A DNA stretch of 64,000 nt from Apodemus sylvaticus (Eukaryota; Chordata; Mammalia; Rodentia; Muridae). Position numbers and translations under genes: made by a program. Each line of letters begins with the position of its first letter. Positions within the stretch are counted from its first letter, which is position 1. The notes under the pieces were generated by a model. That model was not told where the DNA came from. It saw nothing but the letters and a program-made list of their open reading frames with translations, and ran no database searches. Location: assembly GCF_947179515.1 (NCBI RefSeq), contig NC_067481.1, positions 41,582,547 through 41,646,546 on the forward strand, given 5' to 3'. This document shows, one piece after another, positions 45,971-54,595 of the stretch.

Positions 45971-48900
45971 TTAATAACCACTTATTAGTGAGTGCATACC
46001 ATGATTCACCTTTTGAGTCTGGGTTACCTCACTTAGTATGATGTTCTCTAGCTCCATCCATTTGCCTAAGAATTTCATGAATTCATTGTTTCTAATGGCT
46101 GAATAGTACTCCATTGTGTAGATATACCACATTTTTTGTATCCACTCTTCTGTTGAGGGATACCTGGGTTCTTTCCAGCATCTGGCAATTATAAATAGGG
46201 CTGCTATGAACATAGTAGAGCATGTATCCTTATTACATGGTGGGGAATCCTCTGGGTATATGCCCAGGAGTGGTATAGCAGGATCTTCTGGAAGTGAGGT
46301 GCCCAGTTTTCGGAGGAACCGCCAGACTGCTTTCCAGAGTGGTTGTACCAATTTGCAACCCCACCAGCAGTGGAGGAGTGTTCCTCTTTCTCCGCACCCT
46401 CTCCAACACCTGCTGTCTCCTGAATTTTTAATCTTAGCCATTCTGACTGGTGTAAGATGAAATCTTAGGGTTGTTTTGATTTGCATTTCCCTAATGACTA
46501 ATGAAGTGGAGCATTTTTTAAGATGCTTCTCCGCCATCCGAAGTTCTTCAGGTGAGAATTCTTTGTTTAACTCTGTACCCCATTTTTTAATAGGGTTGTT
46601 CGGTTTTCTGGAGTCTAACTTCTTGAGTTCTTTATATATATTGGATATTAGCCCTCTATCTGATGTAGGATTGGTGAAGATCTTTTCCCAATTTGTTGGT
46701 TGCCGATCTGTCCTCTTGATGGTGTCCTTTGCCTTACAGAAACTCTGTAACCTTATGAGGTCCCATTTGTCAATTCTTGCTCTTAGAGCATACGCTATTG
46801 GTGTTCTGTTCAGAAACTTTCTCCCTGTACCGATGTCCTCAAGGGTCTTCCCCAGTTTCTTTTCTATTAGCTTCAGAGTGTCTGGCTTTATGTGGAGGTC
46901 CTTGATCCATTTGGATTTGAGCTTAGTACAAGGAGACAAGGATGGATCAATTCGCATTCTTCTGCATGCTGACCTCCAGTTGAACCAGCACCATTTGTTG
47001 AAAAGGCTATCTTTTTTCCATTGGATGTTTTCAGCCTCTTTGTCGAGGATCAAGTGGCCATAGGTGTGTGGGTTCATTTCTGGATCTTCAATCCTGTTCC
47101 ATTGATCCTCCTGCCTGTCACTGTACCAATACCATGCAGTTTTTAACACTATTGCTCTGTAGTATTGCTTGAGGTCAGGGATACTGATTCCCCCAGATTT
47201 TCTTTTGTTGCTGAGAATAGTTTTAGCTATCCTGGGTTTTTTGTTGTTCCAGATGAATTTGATAATTGCTCTTTCTAACTCTGTGAAGAATTGAGTTGGG
47301 ATTTTGATGGGTATTGCATTGAATCTGTATAGTGCTTTAGGCAAAATGGCCATTTTAACTATATTGATTCTACCGATCCATGAGCATGGGAGGTTTTCCC
47401 ATTTTTTGAGGTCTTCTTCCATTTCCTTCTTCAGAGTCTTGAAGTTCTTGCCATACAGATCTTTCGCATGTTTGGTAAGAGTCACCCCAAGATACTTTAT
47501 ACTGTTTGTGGCTATTGTGAAGGGGGTCATTTCCCTAATTTCTTTCTCAGCCTGCTTATCCTTTGAGTATAGGAAGGCCACTGATTTGCTTGAGTTGATT
47601 TTGTAACCTGCCACTTTGCTGAAGTTGTTTATCAGCTGTAGGAGCTCTCTAGTGGAGTTCTTTGGGTCACTTAGGTAGACGATCATGTCGTCTGCAAATA
47701 ATGATAGTTTGACTTCCTCCTTTCCAATTTGTATCCCTTTGACCTCCTTATGTTGTCGAATTGCCCGAGCTAGTACCTCAAGTACAATATTGAAAAGATA
47801 AGGAGAAAGGGGGCAGCCTTGTCTGGTCCCTGATTTCAGTGGGATTGCTTCAAGTTTCTCTCCGTTTAGTTTGATGCTGGCTACCGGTTTGCTGTATATT
47901 GCTTTTACTATGTTTAGGTATGGGCCTTGAATTCCTGTTCTCTCCAAGACTTTAAGCATGAAAGGATGCTGAATTTTGTCAAATGCTTTTTCAGCATCCA
48001 ATGAAATGACCATGTGGTTTTGTTCTTTGAGTTTGTTTATGTAGTGGATTGTATTGATGGATTTCCGTATATTGAACCAACCCTGCATTCCCGGGATAAA
48101 GCCTACTTGATCATGGTGGATGATCGTTTTGATGTGTTCTTGGATTCGGTTGGCAAGAATTTTGTTGAGTATTTTTGCATCGATGTTCATAAGGGAAATT
48201 GGTCTGAAGTTCTCTTTCTTTGTTGGATCTTTGTGTGGCTTTGGTATCAGCGTAATTGTGGCTTCGTAGAAGGAATTGGGTAGTGTTCCTTCTGTTTCTA
48301 TTTTGTGGAATAGTTTGAAGAGTATTGGTGTTAACTCTTCTTTGAAGGTCTGGTAGAATTCTGCACTGAAACCATCTGGTCCTGTGCTTTTTTTGGTTGG
48401 AAGACTTTCTATGACTCCTTCTATTTCTTTAGGCTTTATGGGACTGTTTAGATGGTCTAGTTGGTCCTGATTTAATTTTGGTATTTGGTATCTGTCAAGG
48501 AAATTGTCCATTTCCTCCAGATTCCCCAGTTGTGTTGAGTACAGGCTCTTGTAGTAGGATCTGATGATTTTTTGGATTTCCTCAGTTTCCGTTGTTATGT
48601 CTCCCTTTTCATTTCTAAGTTTGTTAATTTGGATACTTTCTCTGTGCCCTTTGGTCAGTCTGGCTAAGGGTTTATCTATCTTGTTGATTTTCTCAAAGAA
48701 CCAGCTCCTAGTTTTGTTGATTTTTTGTATGGTTCTCTTTGTTTCTACTTGATTGATTTCGGCCCTGAGTTTGATGATTTCCTGCCTTCTACTCCTCCTG
48801 GGTGAAATAGCTTCTTTTTGTTCTAGGGCTTTCAGGTGTGTCATTAAGTTGGTAATGTATGCTCTCTCCATTTTCTTTTTGGAGGCACTCAGGGCTATGA

Positions 48901-49795
48901 GTTTTCCTCTTAGCACTGCTTTCATTGTGTCCCATAGATTTGGGTATGTTGTGTTTTCATTTTCATTGTGTTCTAAAAAGTCTTTAATTTCTTTCTTTAT
49001 TTCTTCCTTGACCAAGGTGTCATTGAGTAGAGTATTGTTCAATTTCCACGTGTATGTGGGTTTTCTGTTGTTTCTGTTGCTATTGAAGACCACTTTTATT
49101 CCATAGTGATCAGATAGGAGGCATGGGATTAGTTCTATCTTTTTATATTTGTTGAGGTCTGTCTTGTGACCAATTATATGGTCGATTTTGGAGAAGGTAC
49201 CATGAGGTGCTGAAAAAAAGGTATATTCTTTTGTTTTAGGATAGAATGTTCTATATATATCAGTTAAGTCTAATTGGTCCAAAGCTTCAATTAGTTTCAT
49301 TGTGTCCTTGTTTAGTTTCTGTTTTCCTGATCGGTCCATTGAGGAAAGTGCAGTGTTGAAGTCACCCACAATTATTGTGTTAGGTGTAATGTGTGCTTTG
49401 AGTTTTAATAAAGTTTCTTTTATGAAAGAGGGTGCCCTTGCATTTGGAGCATAGATGTTCAGGATTGAGAGTTCTTCTTGTTGTATTTTTCCTTTGACCA
49501 GCAAGAAGTGTCCCTCAGAGTCTCTTTTGATGACTTTGGGTTGAAAGTCAATTTTATCTGATATTAAAATGGCTACTCCAGCTTGTTTCCTGAGACCATT
49601 TGCTTGTAAAATTGTCTTCCAGCCTTTTACTCTAAGGTAGTGTTTGTCTTTGACCCTGAGGTGTGTTTCCTGTAAGCAGCAAAATGTAGGGTCCTGTTTA
49701 CGTATCCAGTCAGTTAGTCTGTGTCTTTTTATTGGGGCATTGAGTCCATTGATGTTAAGAGATATTAAGGAATAGTGATTGTTACTTCCTATCAT
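45971..49795 (-). CDS. L1-C ORF2p: endonuclease / reverse transcriptase, intact
   Basis: A 1274-residue protein that nicks target DNA and reverse-transcribes L1 RNA at the nick. The endonuclease domain (about 1-239) has the expected active-site residues at N14, E43, D145, N147, D205 and H230. The reverse transcriptase has its catalytic Phe-Ala-Asp-Asp at residues 700-703, with the Gly-Thr-Arg-Gln-Gly-Cys-Pro-Leu-Ser-Pro block upstream. The C-terminal Cys-X3-Cys-X7-His-X4-Cys motif is at residues 1130-1147. Length is close to that of mouse and human ORF2p. The ATG chosen lies 59 bases after the ORF1 stop. No internal stop or frameshift. Activity cannot be proved from sequence, but nothing I can see would prevent it. 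Confidence 0.93.
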   Translation of the reverse strand: MIGSNNHYSLISLNINGLNAPIKRHRLTDWIRKQDPTFCCLQETHLRVKDKHYLRVKGWKTILQANGLRKQAGVAILISDKIDFQPKVIKRDSEGHFLLVKGKIQQEELSILNIYAPNARAPSFIKETLLKLKAHITPNTIIVGDFNTALSSMDRSGKQKLNKDTMKLIEALDQLDLTDIYRTFYPKTKEYTFFSAPHGTFSKIDHIIGHKTDLNKYKKIELIPCLLSDHYGIKVVFNSNRNNRKPTYTWKLNNTLLNDTLVKEEIKKEIKDFLEHNENENTTYPNLWDTMKAVLRGKLIALSASKKKMERAYITNLMTHLKALEQKEAISPRRSRRQEIIKLRAEINQVETKRTIQKINKTRSWFFEKINKIDKPLARLTKGHRESIQINKLRNEKGDITTETEEIQKIIRSYYKSLYSTQLGNLEEMDNFLDRYQIPKLNQDQLDHLNSPIKPKEIEGVIESLPTKKSTGPDGFSAEFYQTFKEELTPILFKLFHKIETEGTLPNSFYEATITLIPKPHKDPTKKENFRPISLMNIDAKILNKILANRIQEHIKTIIHHDQVGFIPGMQGWFNIRKSINTIHYINKLKEQNHMVISLDAEKAFDKIQHPFMLKVLERTGIQGPYLNIVKAIYSKPVASIKLNGEKLEAIPLKSGTRQGCPLSPYLFNIVLEVLARAIRQHKEVKGIQIGKEEVKLSLFADDMIVYLSDPKNSTRELLQLINNFSKVAGYKINSSKSVAFLYSKDKQAEKEIREMTPFTIATNSIKYLGVTLTKHAKDLYGKNFKTLKKEMEEDLKKWENLPCSWIGRINIVKMAILPKALYRFNAIPIKIPTQFFTELERAIIKFIWNNKKPRIAKTILSNKRKSGGISIPDLKQYYRAIVLKTAWYWYSDRQEDQWNRIEDPEMNPHTYGHLILDKEAENIQWKKDSLFNKWCWFNWRSACRRMRIDPSLSPCTKLKSKWIKDLHIKPDTLKLIEKKLGKTLEDIGTGRKFLNRTPIAYALRARIDKWDLIRLQSFCKAKDTIKRTDRQPTNWEKIFTNPTSDRGLISNIYKELKKLDSRKPNNPIKKWGTELNKEFSPEELRMAEKHLKKCSTSLVIREMQIKTTLRFHLTPVRMAKIKNSGDSRCWRGCGERGTLLHCWWGCKLVQPLWKAVWRFLRKLGTSLPEDPAIPLLGIYPEDSPPCNKDTCSTMFIAALFIIARCWKEPRYPSTEEWIQKMWYIYTMEYYSAIRNNEFMKFLGKWMELENIILSEVTQTQKVNHGMHSLISGY

Positions 49796-49854
49796 TTTTG
49801 ACGTTATTTTTTAAATTTGATTGCTTAACTTCTTTTGGGTTTGATGAAAGGTTA

Positions 49855-51114
49855 CTATCTTGCTTTTTTCAGGGTGGAGTTTCCCTCCTTGTATTGGTGT
49901 TGTCCTCCTATTATCCTTTTTAGGGCTGGGTTTGTGGATAGATATTGGGTGAACTTGGTTTTGTCGTGAAATATCTTAGTTTCTCCATCTATGGTGATTG
50001 AGAGTTTTGCTGGATATAGTAGTTTTGGTTGGCATTTGTGTTCTCTTAGAGTCTGCATGAGATCTGCCCAGGACCTTCTAGCCTTCATAGTCTCAGGTGA
50101 AAAGTCTGCTGTGATTCTGATAGGTCTTCCTTTATATGTTACTTGGCCTTTTTCTCTTACTGCCTTTAGTATTCTTTCTTTGTTTAGAACATTTGGTGTT
50201 TTGATTATTATGTGACGGGAAGTATTTCTGTTCTGGTCCAGTCTGTTTGGAGTTCTGTAGGCTTCTTGTATATTCATGGGCATCTCTCTCTTTAGGTTAG
50301 GGAAGTGTTCTTCCATAATTTTATTGAAGATATTTGCTGGCCCTTTAAGTTGTAAATCTTCACTCTCATCTATGCCTATAATCCTTAGGTTTGGTCTTCT
50401 CATTGTGTCCTGGATTTCCTGGATATTTTGGGTTACAAGCTTTTTGCACTTTGCATTTTCTTTAACTGTTGAGTCCATGGTTTCTATGGAATCTTCAGCA
50501 TCTGAGATTCTTTCTTCTATCTCTTGTATTCTGTTGTTGATATTTGCATCTCTGTCCCCTGATTTCTTCCCAAGGCTTTCTATCTCCAAAGTTGTCTCCC
50601 TTTGAGTTTTCTTAGTTGTTTCTACTTCTGATTTTAGATCCTGGATGGTTTTGCTTAGCTCCTTCCCTTGCATGTTTGTGTTTTCCTGTAATTCTTTAAG
50701 AGATTTTTGTGTTTCCTCTTTCATGAGCTCAGCCTGTTGACCAAAGTTCTCCTGTATTTCTTTAAGAGATTTTTGTGTTTCGTCTTTCATGACCTCAGCC
50801 TGTTGAGCAAAGTTCTCCTGTATTTCTTTAAGTGTTTTTTGCATTTCCTCCTTGTTGGCTTTTGTATTCTCCTGGATTTCTTTCAATGATTTTTGTGTTT
50901 CCCTTGCAAGGGCTTCTAACTTTTGATCCATTTTCTCCTCAATGTCCTTCATGTGTTCCTGTACCAGCATCATGACCAGTGATTTTAAATCCAAATCTTG
51001 TTTTACTGGTGTGATGGGGTATCCAGGACTTGCTGGTGGAGGAGAATTTGGTTCAGATGTTGCCATATTGCCTTGATTTCTGTTAGTGACGTTTCTGCGT
51101 TTGCCTTTTGCCAT
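49855..51114 (-). CDS. L1-C ORF1p: RNA-binding chaperone, intact
   Basis: A 419-residue protein that coats L1 RNA as trimers. Residues 1-50 form a basic, Pro/Ser-rich N-terminus starting MAKGKRRN. Residues about 50-235 are a long coiled coil containing near-identical 22-residue repeats that begin at about 74 (an 18-residue version), 92, 114 and 136, each starting Gln-Lys-Ser/Thr-Leu-Lys-Glu. The RRM spans about 241-340 and the C-terminal domain about 341-395, with the RNA-binding Arg-Arg-Pro-Asn-Leu-Arg-Ile and Tyr-Pro-Ala-Lys-Leu-Ser blocks. It is longer than mouse ORF1p (about 357-370) because of the repeats. The 66-base repeat length recalls the rat ORF1 length-polymorphic region. Confidence 0.93.
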   Translation of the reverse strand: MAKGKRRNVTNRNQGNMATSEPNSPPPASPGYPITPVKQDLDLKSLVMMLVQEHMKDIEEKMDQKLEALARETQKSLKEIQENTKANKEEMQKTLKEIQENFAQQAEVMKDETQKSLKEIQENFGQQAELMKEETQKSLKELQENTNMQGKELSKTIQDLKSEVETTKKTQRETTLEIESLGKKSGDRDANINNRIQEIEERISDAEDSIETMDSTVKENAKCKKLVTQNIQEIQDTMRRPNLRIIGIDESEDLQLKGPANIFNKIMEEHFPNLKREMPMNIQEAYRTPNRLDQNRNTSRHIIIKTPNVLNKERILKAVREKGQVTYKGRPIRITADFSPETMKARRSWADLMQTLREHKCQPKLLYPAKLSITIDGETKIFHDKTKFTQYLSTNPALKRIIGGQHQYKEGNSTLKKAR

Positions 51115-52297
51115 CTAGCTCTCACTGGTGTTACTTGGTCTTGTCAGTGCTGGACTCACCAGTGCAAGCTGCCCCTTCCCCGTTGGCCTCTGGTGCACAG
51201 CTTACACTCTGCACTGCCTATAGACAGGGTGCTGTTGTCCAGGCTGTTCAGATCCCGAAGCAGGCACCTGAAGGCTCCCGCTGGGGCCCGCAGGATTTAT
51301 TGGAGCACACCGACTTCTCCCAGCTGGCCGCCCGGAAGCCCCCACTAGCCTCTTGAGGGACCTGGAGATGTGGCGGCCACCCAGGCTGATCTGAAGCGGA
51401 GAGAGTTGAGCTGGGGGCTTCTGCCTGAGGCCTTGCCCCAGATTGTGTCTGTGGACCAGGTGGAACCCGTGTGCACCCCCAGGGAGCTCCGAAGGTGAAT
51501 GTTGCTGTGACCTCCCCTGTGCTCCGCTCACTCCGCTGGGCAGCCGATTTCCCCAACCGGGCTGGCGCACACTAGTTTAGCCTTGTCGCCTGGGCCCTGA
51601 GTCCAGGCAAACGCCTGGGAGGCCAAGGTCCGAGCAAAGTTCCCCTAGGTCTATGTCTGTTATTTGGGTCCGCCAGGTGACCCGGATGGCGGGCGTGCGC
51701 GTCCGCGCTCCGCGAAAGCACCGGGAGAGTCTGTTGTGCTAATAACCTCCTGGGCTGGTTGACACACAGATGGCCCACCAAGCCGCCCAGTTCTTGGGGT
51801 CAGTCCTGTGCCTTTTGGGGCCTAGACCCCCGTTTTGTTAGCCTCAGGCTACGCTTGTTAGCAGTCTCTGCCCTCCCGAGCACTCTGGCTCCTGTAGGCA
51901 AAATGGCGGCGCGTGCACCGGCCGGGGCAAAAAAAAAAAACTCCTGGCTGGGTTGGCGCCCCGATGGCCACTCGAACAGCCCAGGGCCTGGGTGCAGGCC
52001 AACGCCCGTCTGGCTCAGACCCCTGCGGTGTTGGGCCTAGGATTATGTTTGTGTACCTCAGTCTGACCGATCTCTGGAGCCCGGGATCAAGATGGCGGTG
52101 AGTCTCTCCTGACTGGCGGGCAGCCGAGTTCTGAAGTGGCTTCCGTGCAGCGAAAGGCTCCGCAGAACCGCAGTTGCTTGCCGCCCGGCTGGTCAGCGAA
52201 GGTCAGTGGTCGTGGGCGTAGGGCCTAACTGGACCCTGTGTCGCCTTGGTTCCACCGCTGATGGCCCTTCAGCTGGAGCAGCCACTGCTACCGCCGC
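51115..52297 (-). promoter_or_regulatory. L1-C 5' UTR / internal promoter
   Basis: CpG- and GC-rich region of 1183 bases starting right after the right-hand target-site duplication. Relative to L1-A it has one copy, not two, of the 'gttcagatcccgaagcaggcacc' block (51211-51330). The plus strand carries AAAATGGCGGC (51900-51910) and CAAGATGGCGG (52088-52098), both YY1-type cores. Open frames crossing it on either strand are not regarded as genes. Confidence 0.65.
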
Positions 52298-52314
52298 CTG
52301 TCTCCTGAATTTTT
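52298..52314. repeat. Right target-site duplication of L1-C
   Basis: CTGTCTCCTGAATTTTT, after which L1-B ORF2 resumes in register with 45692 leftwards. Confidence 0.85.
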
Positions 52315-53072
52315 AATCTTAGCCATTCTGACTGGTGTAAGATGAAATCTTAGGGTTGTTTGATTTGCATTTCCCTAATGACTAATGAAGTTGAGCATTT
52401 TTTAAGATGCTTCTCCGCCATCCGAAGTTCTTCAGGTGAGAATTCTTTGTTTAACTCTGTACCCCATTTTTTAATAGGGTTGTTTGGTTTTCTGGAGTCT
52501 AACTTCTTGAGTTCTTTATATATATTGGATATTAGCCCTCTATCTGATGTAGGATTGGTGAAGATCTTTTCCCAATTTGTTGGTTGCCGATTTGTCCTCT
52601 TGATGGTGTCCTTTGTCTTACAGAAACTTTGTAATTTTATGAGGTCCCATTTGTCAATTCTTGCTCTTAGAGCATACGCTATTGGTGTTCTGTTCAGAAA
52701 CTTTCTCCCTGTACCGATGTCCTCAAGGGTCTTCCCCAGTTTTTTTTCTATTAGCTTCAGAGTGTCTGGCTTTATGTGGAGGTCCTTGATCCATTTGGAT
52801 TTGAGCTTAGTACAAGGAGACAAGGATGGATCAATTCGCATTCTTCTGCATGCTGACCTCCAGTTGAACCAGCACCATTTGTTGAAAAGGCTATCTTTTT
52901 TCCATTGGATGTTTTCAGCCTCTTTGTCGAGGATCAAGTGGCCATAGGTGTGTGGGTTCATTTCTGGATCTTCAATCCTGTTCCATTGATCCTCCTGTCT
53001 GTCACTGTACCAATACCATGCAGTTTTTAACACTATTGCTCTGTAGTATTGCTTGAGGTCAGGGAATATACC

Positions 53073-54299
53073 TTTTTCTCAGCACCTCATGGTACCTTCT
53101 CCAAAATCGACCATATAATTGGTCACAAGACAGACCTCAACAAATATAAGAAGATCGAACTAATCCCATGCCTCCTATCTGATCACTATGGAGTAAAAGT
53201 GGTCTTCAATAGCAACAGAAACAACAGAAAGCCCACATACACGTGGAAACTGAACAATACTCTACTCAATGATACCTTGGTCAAGGAAGAAATAAAGAAA
53301 GAAATTAAAGACTTTTTAGAACACAATGAAAATGAAAACACAACATACCCAAATCTATGGGACACAATGAAAGCAGTGCTAAGAGGAAAACTCATAGCCC
53401 TGAGTGCCTCCAAAAAGAAAATGGAGAGAGCATACATTACCAGCTTAATGACACACCTGAAAGCCCTGGAACAAAAAGAAGCTATTTCGCCCAGGAGGAG
53501 TAGAAGGCAGGAAATCATCAAACTCAGGGCCGAAATCAATCAAGTAGAAACAAAGAGACCCATACAAAAAATCAACAATACCAGGAGCTGGTTCTTTGAG
53601 AAAATCAACAAGATAGATAAACCCTTAGCCAGACTGACCAAAGGGCACAGAGAAAGTATCCAAATTAACAAACTTAGAAATGAAAAGGGAGATATAACAA
53701 CGGAAACTGAGGAAATCCAAAAAATCATCAGATCCTACTACAAGAGCCTATACTCAACACAACTGGAGAATCTGGAGGAAATGGACAATTTCCTTGACAG
53801 ATACCAAATACCAAAATTAACTCAGGACCAACTAGACCATCTAAACAGTCCCATAATGCCTAAAGAAATAGAAGGAGTCATAGAAAGTCTTCCAACCAAA
53901 AAAAGCACAGGACCAGATGGCTTCAGTGCAGAATTCTACCAGACCTTCAAAGAAGAGTTAACACCAATACTCTTCAAACTATTCCACAAAATAGAAACAG
54001 AAGGAACACTACCCAATTCCTTCTACGAAGCCACAATTACGCTGATACCAAAGCCACACAAAGATCCAACAAAGAAAGAGAACTTCAGACCAATTTCCCT
54101 TATGAACATCGATGCAAAAATACTCAATAAAATTCTTGCCAACCGAATCCAAGAACACATCAAAACGATCATCCACCATGATCAAGTAGGCTTTATCCCA
54201 GGAATGCAGGGTTGGTTCAATATACGGAAATCCATCAATACAATCCACTACATAAACAAACTCAAAGAACAAAACCACATGGTCATTTCATTGGATGCT
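53073..54299 (+). pseudogene. Inverted L1-B ORF2 fragment
   Basis: About 409 codons of plus-sense ORF2 without a stop, from the endonuclease residue corresponding to E190 of L1-C to just past its reverse-transcriptase Ser-Leu-Asp-Ala-Glu motif. It is the inverted 5' part of L1-B and lacks a native start, the N-terminal endonuclease residues and the Phe-Ala-Asp-Asp site, so it is not a functional gene. Confidence 0.85.
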
Positions 54300-54535
54300 G
54301 AATTCATTGTTTCTAATGGCTGAATAGTACTCCATTGTGTATCTATACCACATTTTTTGCATCCATTCTTCGGTTGAGGGATACCTGGGTTCTTTTCAGC
54401 TTCTGGCAATTATAAATAGGGCTGCTCTGAACATAGTGGAACATATATCCTTATTACATACTGGGGAATCCTCTGGGTATATGCCCAGGAGTGGTATAGC
54501 AGGATCTTTCGGAAGTGACGTGCCCAGTTTTCTAC
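54300..54535 (-). mobile_element. Older L1 ORF2 fragment abutting L1-B
   Basis: Antisense C-terminal ORF2 sequence with several differences from the young copies (for example 'cttcggttgagg', 'tctggcaattataaatagggctgctctg'). It has no 3' UTR here or on the other side of L1-B. Confidence 0.75.
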
Positions 54536-54595
54536 ACCTCTTAATACTGCCACTCCCTGGGCCAAGCAAATCAAACCACCACAGGCACACAGCCT
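54536..54595. repeat. Fragment of the rodent repeat seen at 41770-42118
   Basis: 'acacctcttaatactgccactccctgggccaagcaaatcaaaccaccac' matches the end of the 41770-42118 element. Confidence 0.5.

Larger units (their letters stand above)
45710..52297 (-). mobile_element. L1-C: full-length L1 with both ORFs intact
   Basis: A 6.6 kb minus-strand L1: 5' UTR 51115-52297, ORF1 49855-51114, 59-base spacer, ORF2 45971-49795, 3' UTR about 45734-45970 and an A tail (T run at about 45710-45733). Flanked by a perfect 17-base target-site duplication within L1-B. Open frames, long A tail and matching duplications indicate a recent insertion. It has the same orientation as Ccl12 and Ccl8 and lies about 13 kb upstream of Ccl12. 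Confidence 0.93.
45000..54300 (-). mobile_element. L1-B: twin-primed L1, interrupted by L1-C
   Basis: 45000-45709 is antisense L1 A-tail, 3' UTR and the end of ORF2; it continues at 52315 to about 53064, still antisense. From 53065 to 54299 the L1 is inverted (plus-sense) and holds a long intact piece of ORF2 at 53073-54299: endonuclease C-terminal part, linker and start of the reverse transcriptase. About 275 codons between the two halves are missing. The piece joins at a 'gaa' overlap to a different, older L1 fragment at 54300. I could not find a target-site duplication for L1-B. Confidence 0.8.

Noticed and set aside
53186..54278. Open frames on the strand opposite to L1 ORF2 (also at 18431-23697, 46206-50889 and 52360-52947)
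   Set aside because: They are antisense shadows of L1 ORF1 and ORF2 and recur identically in every L1 copy. None has a recognisable domain or a start context of its own.
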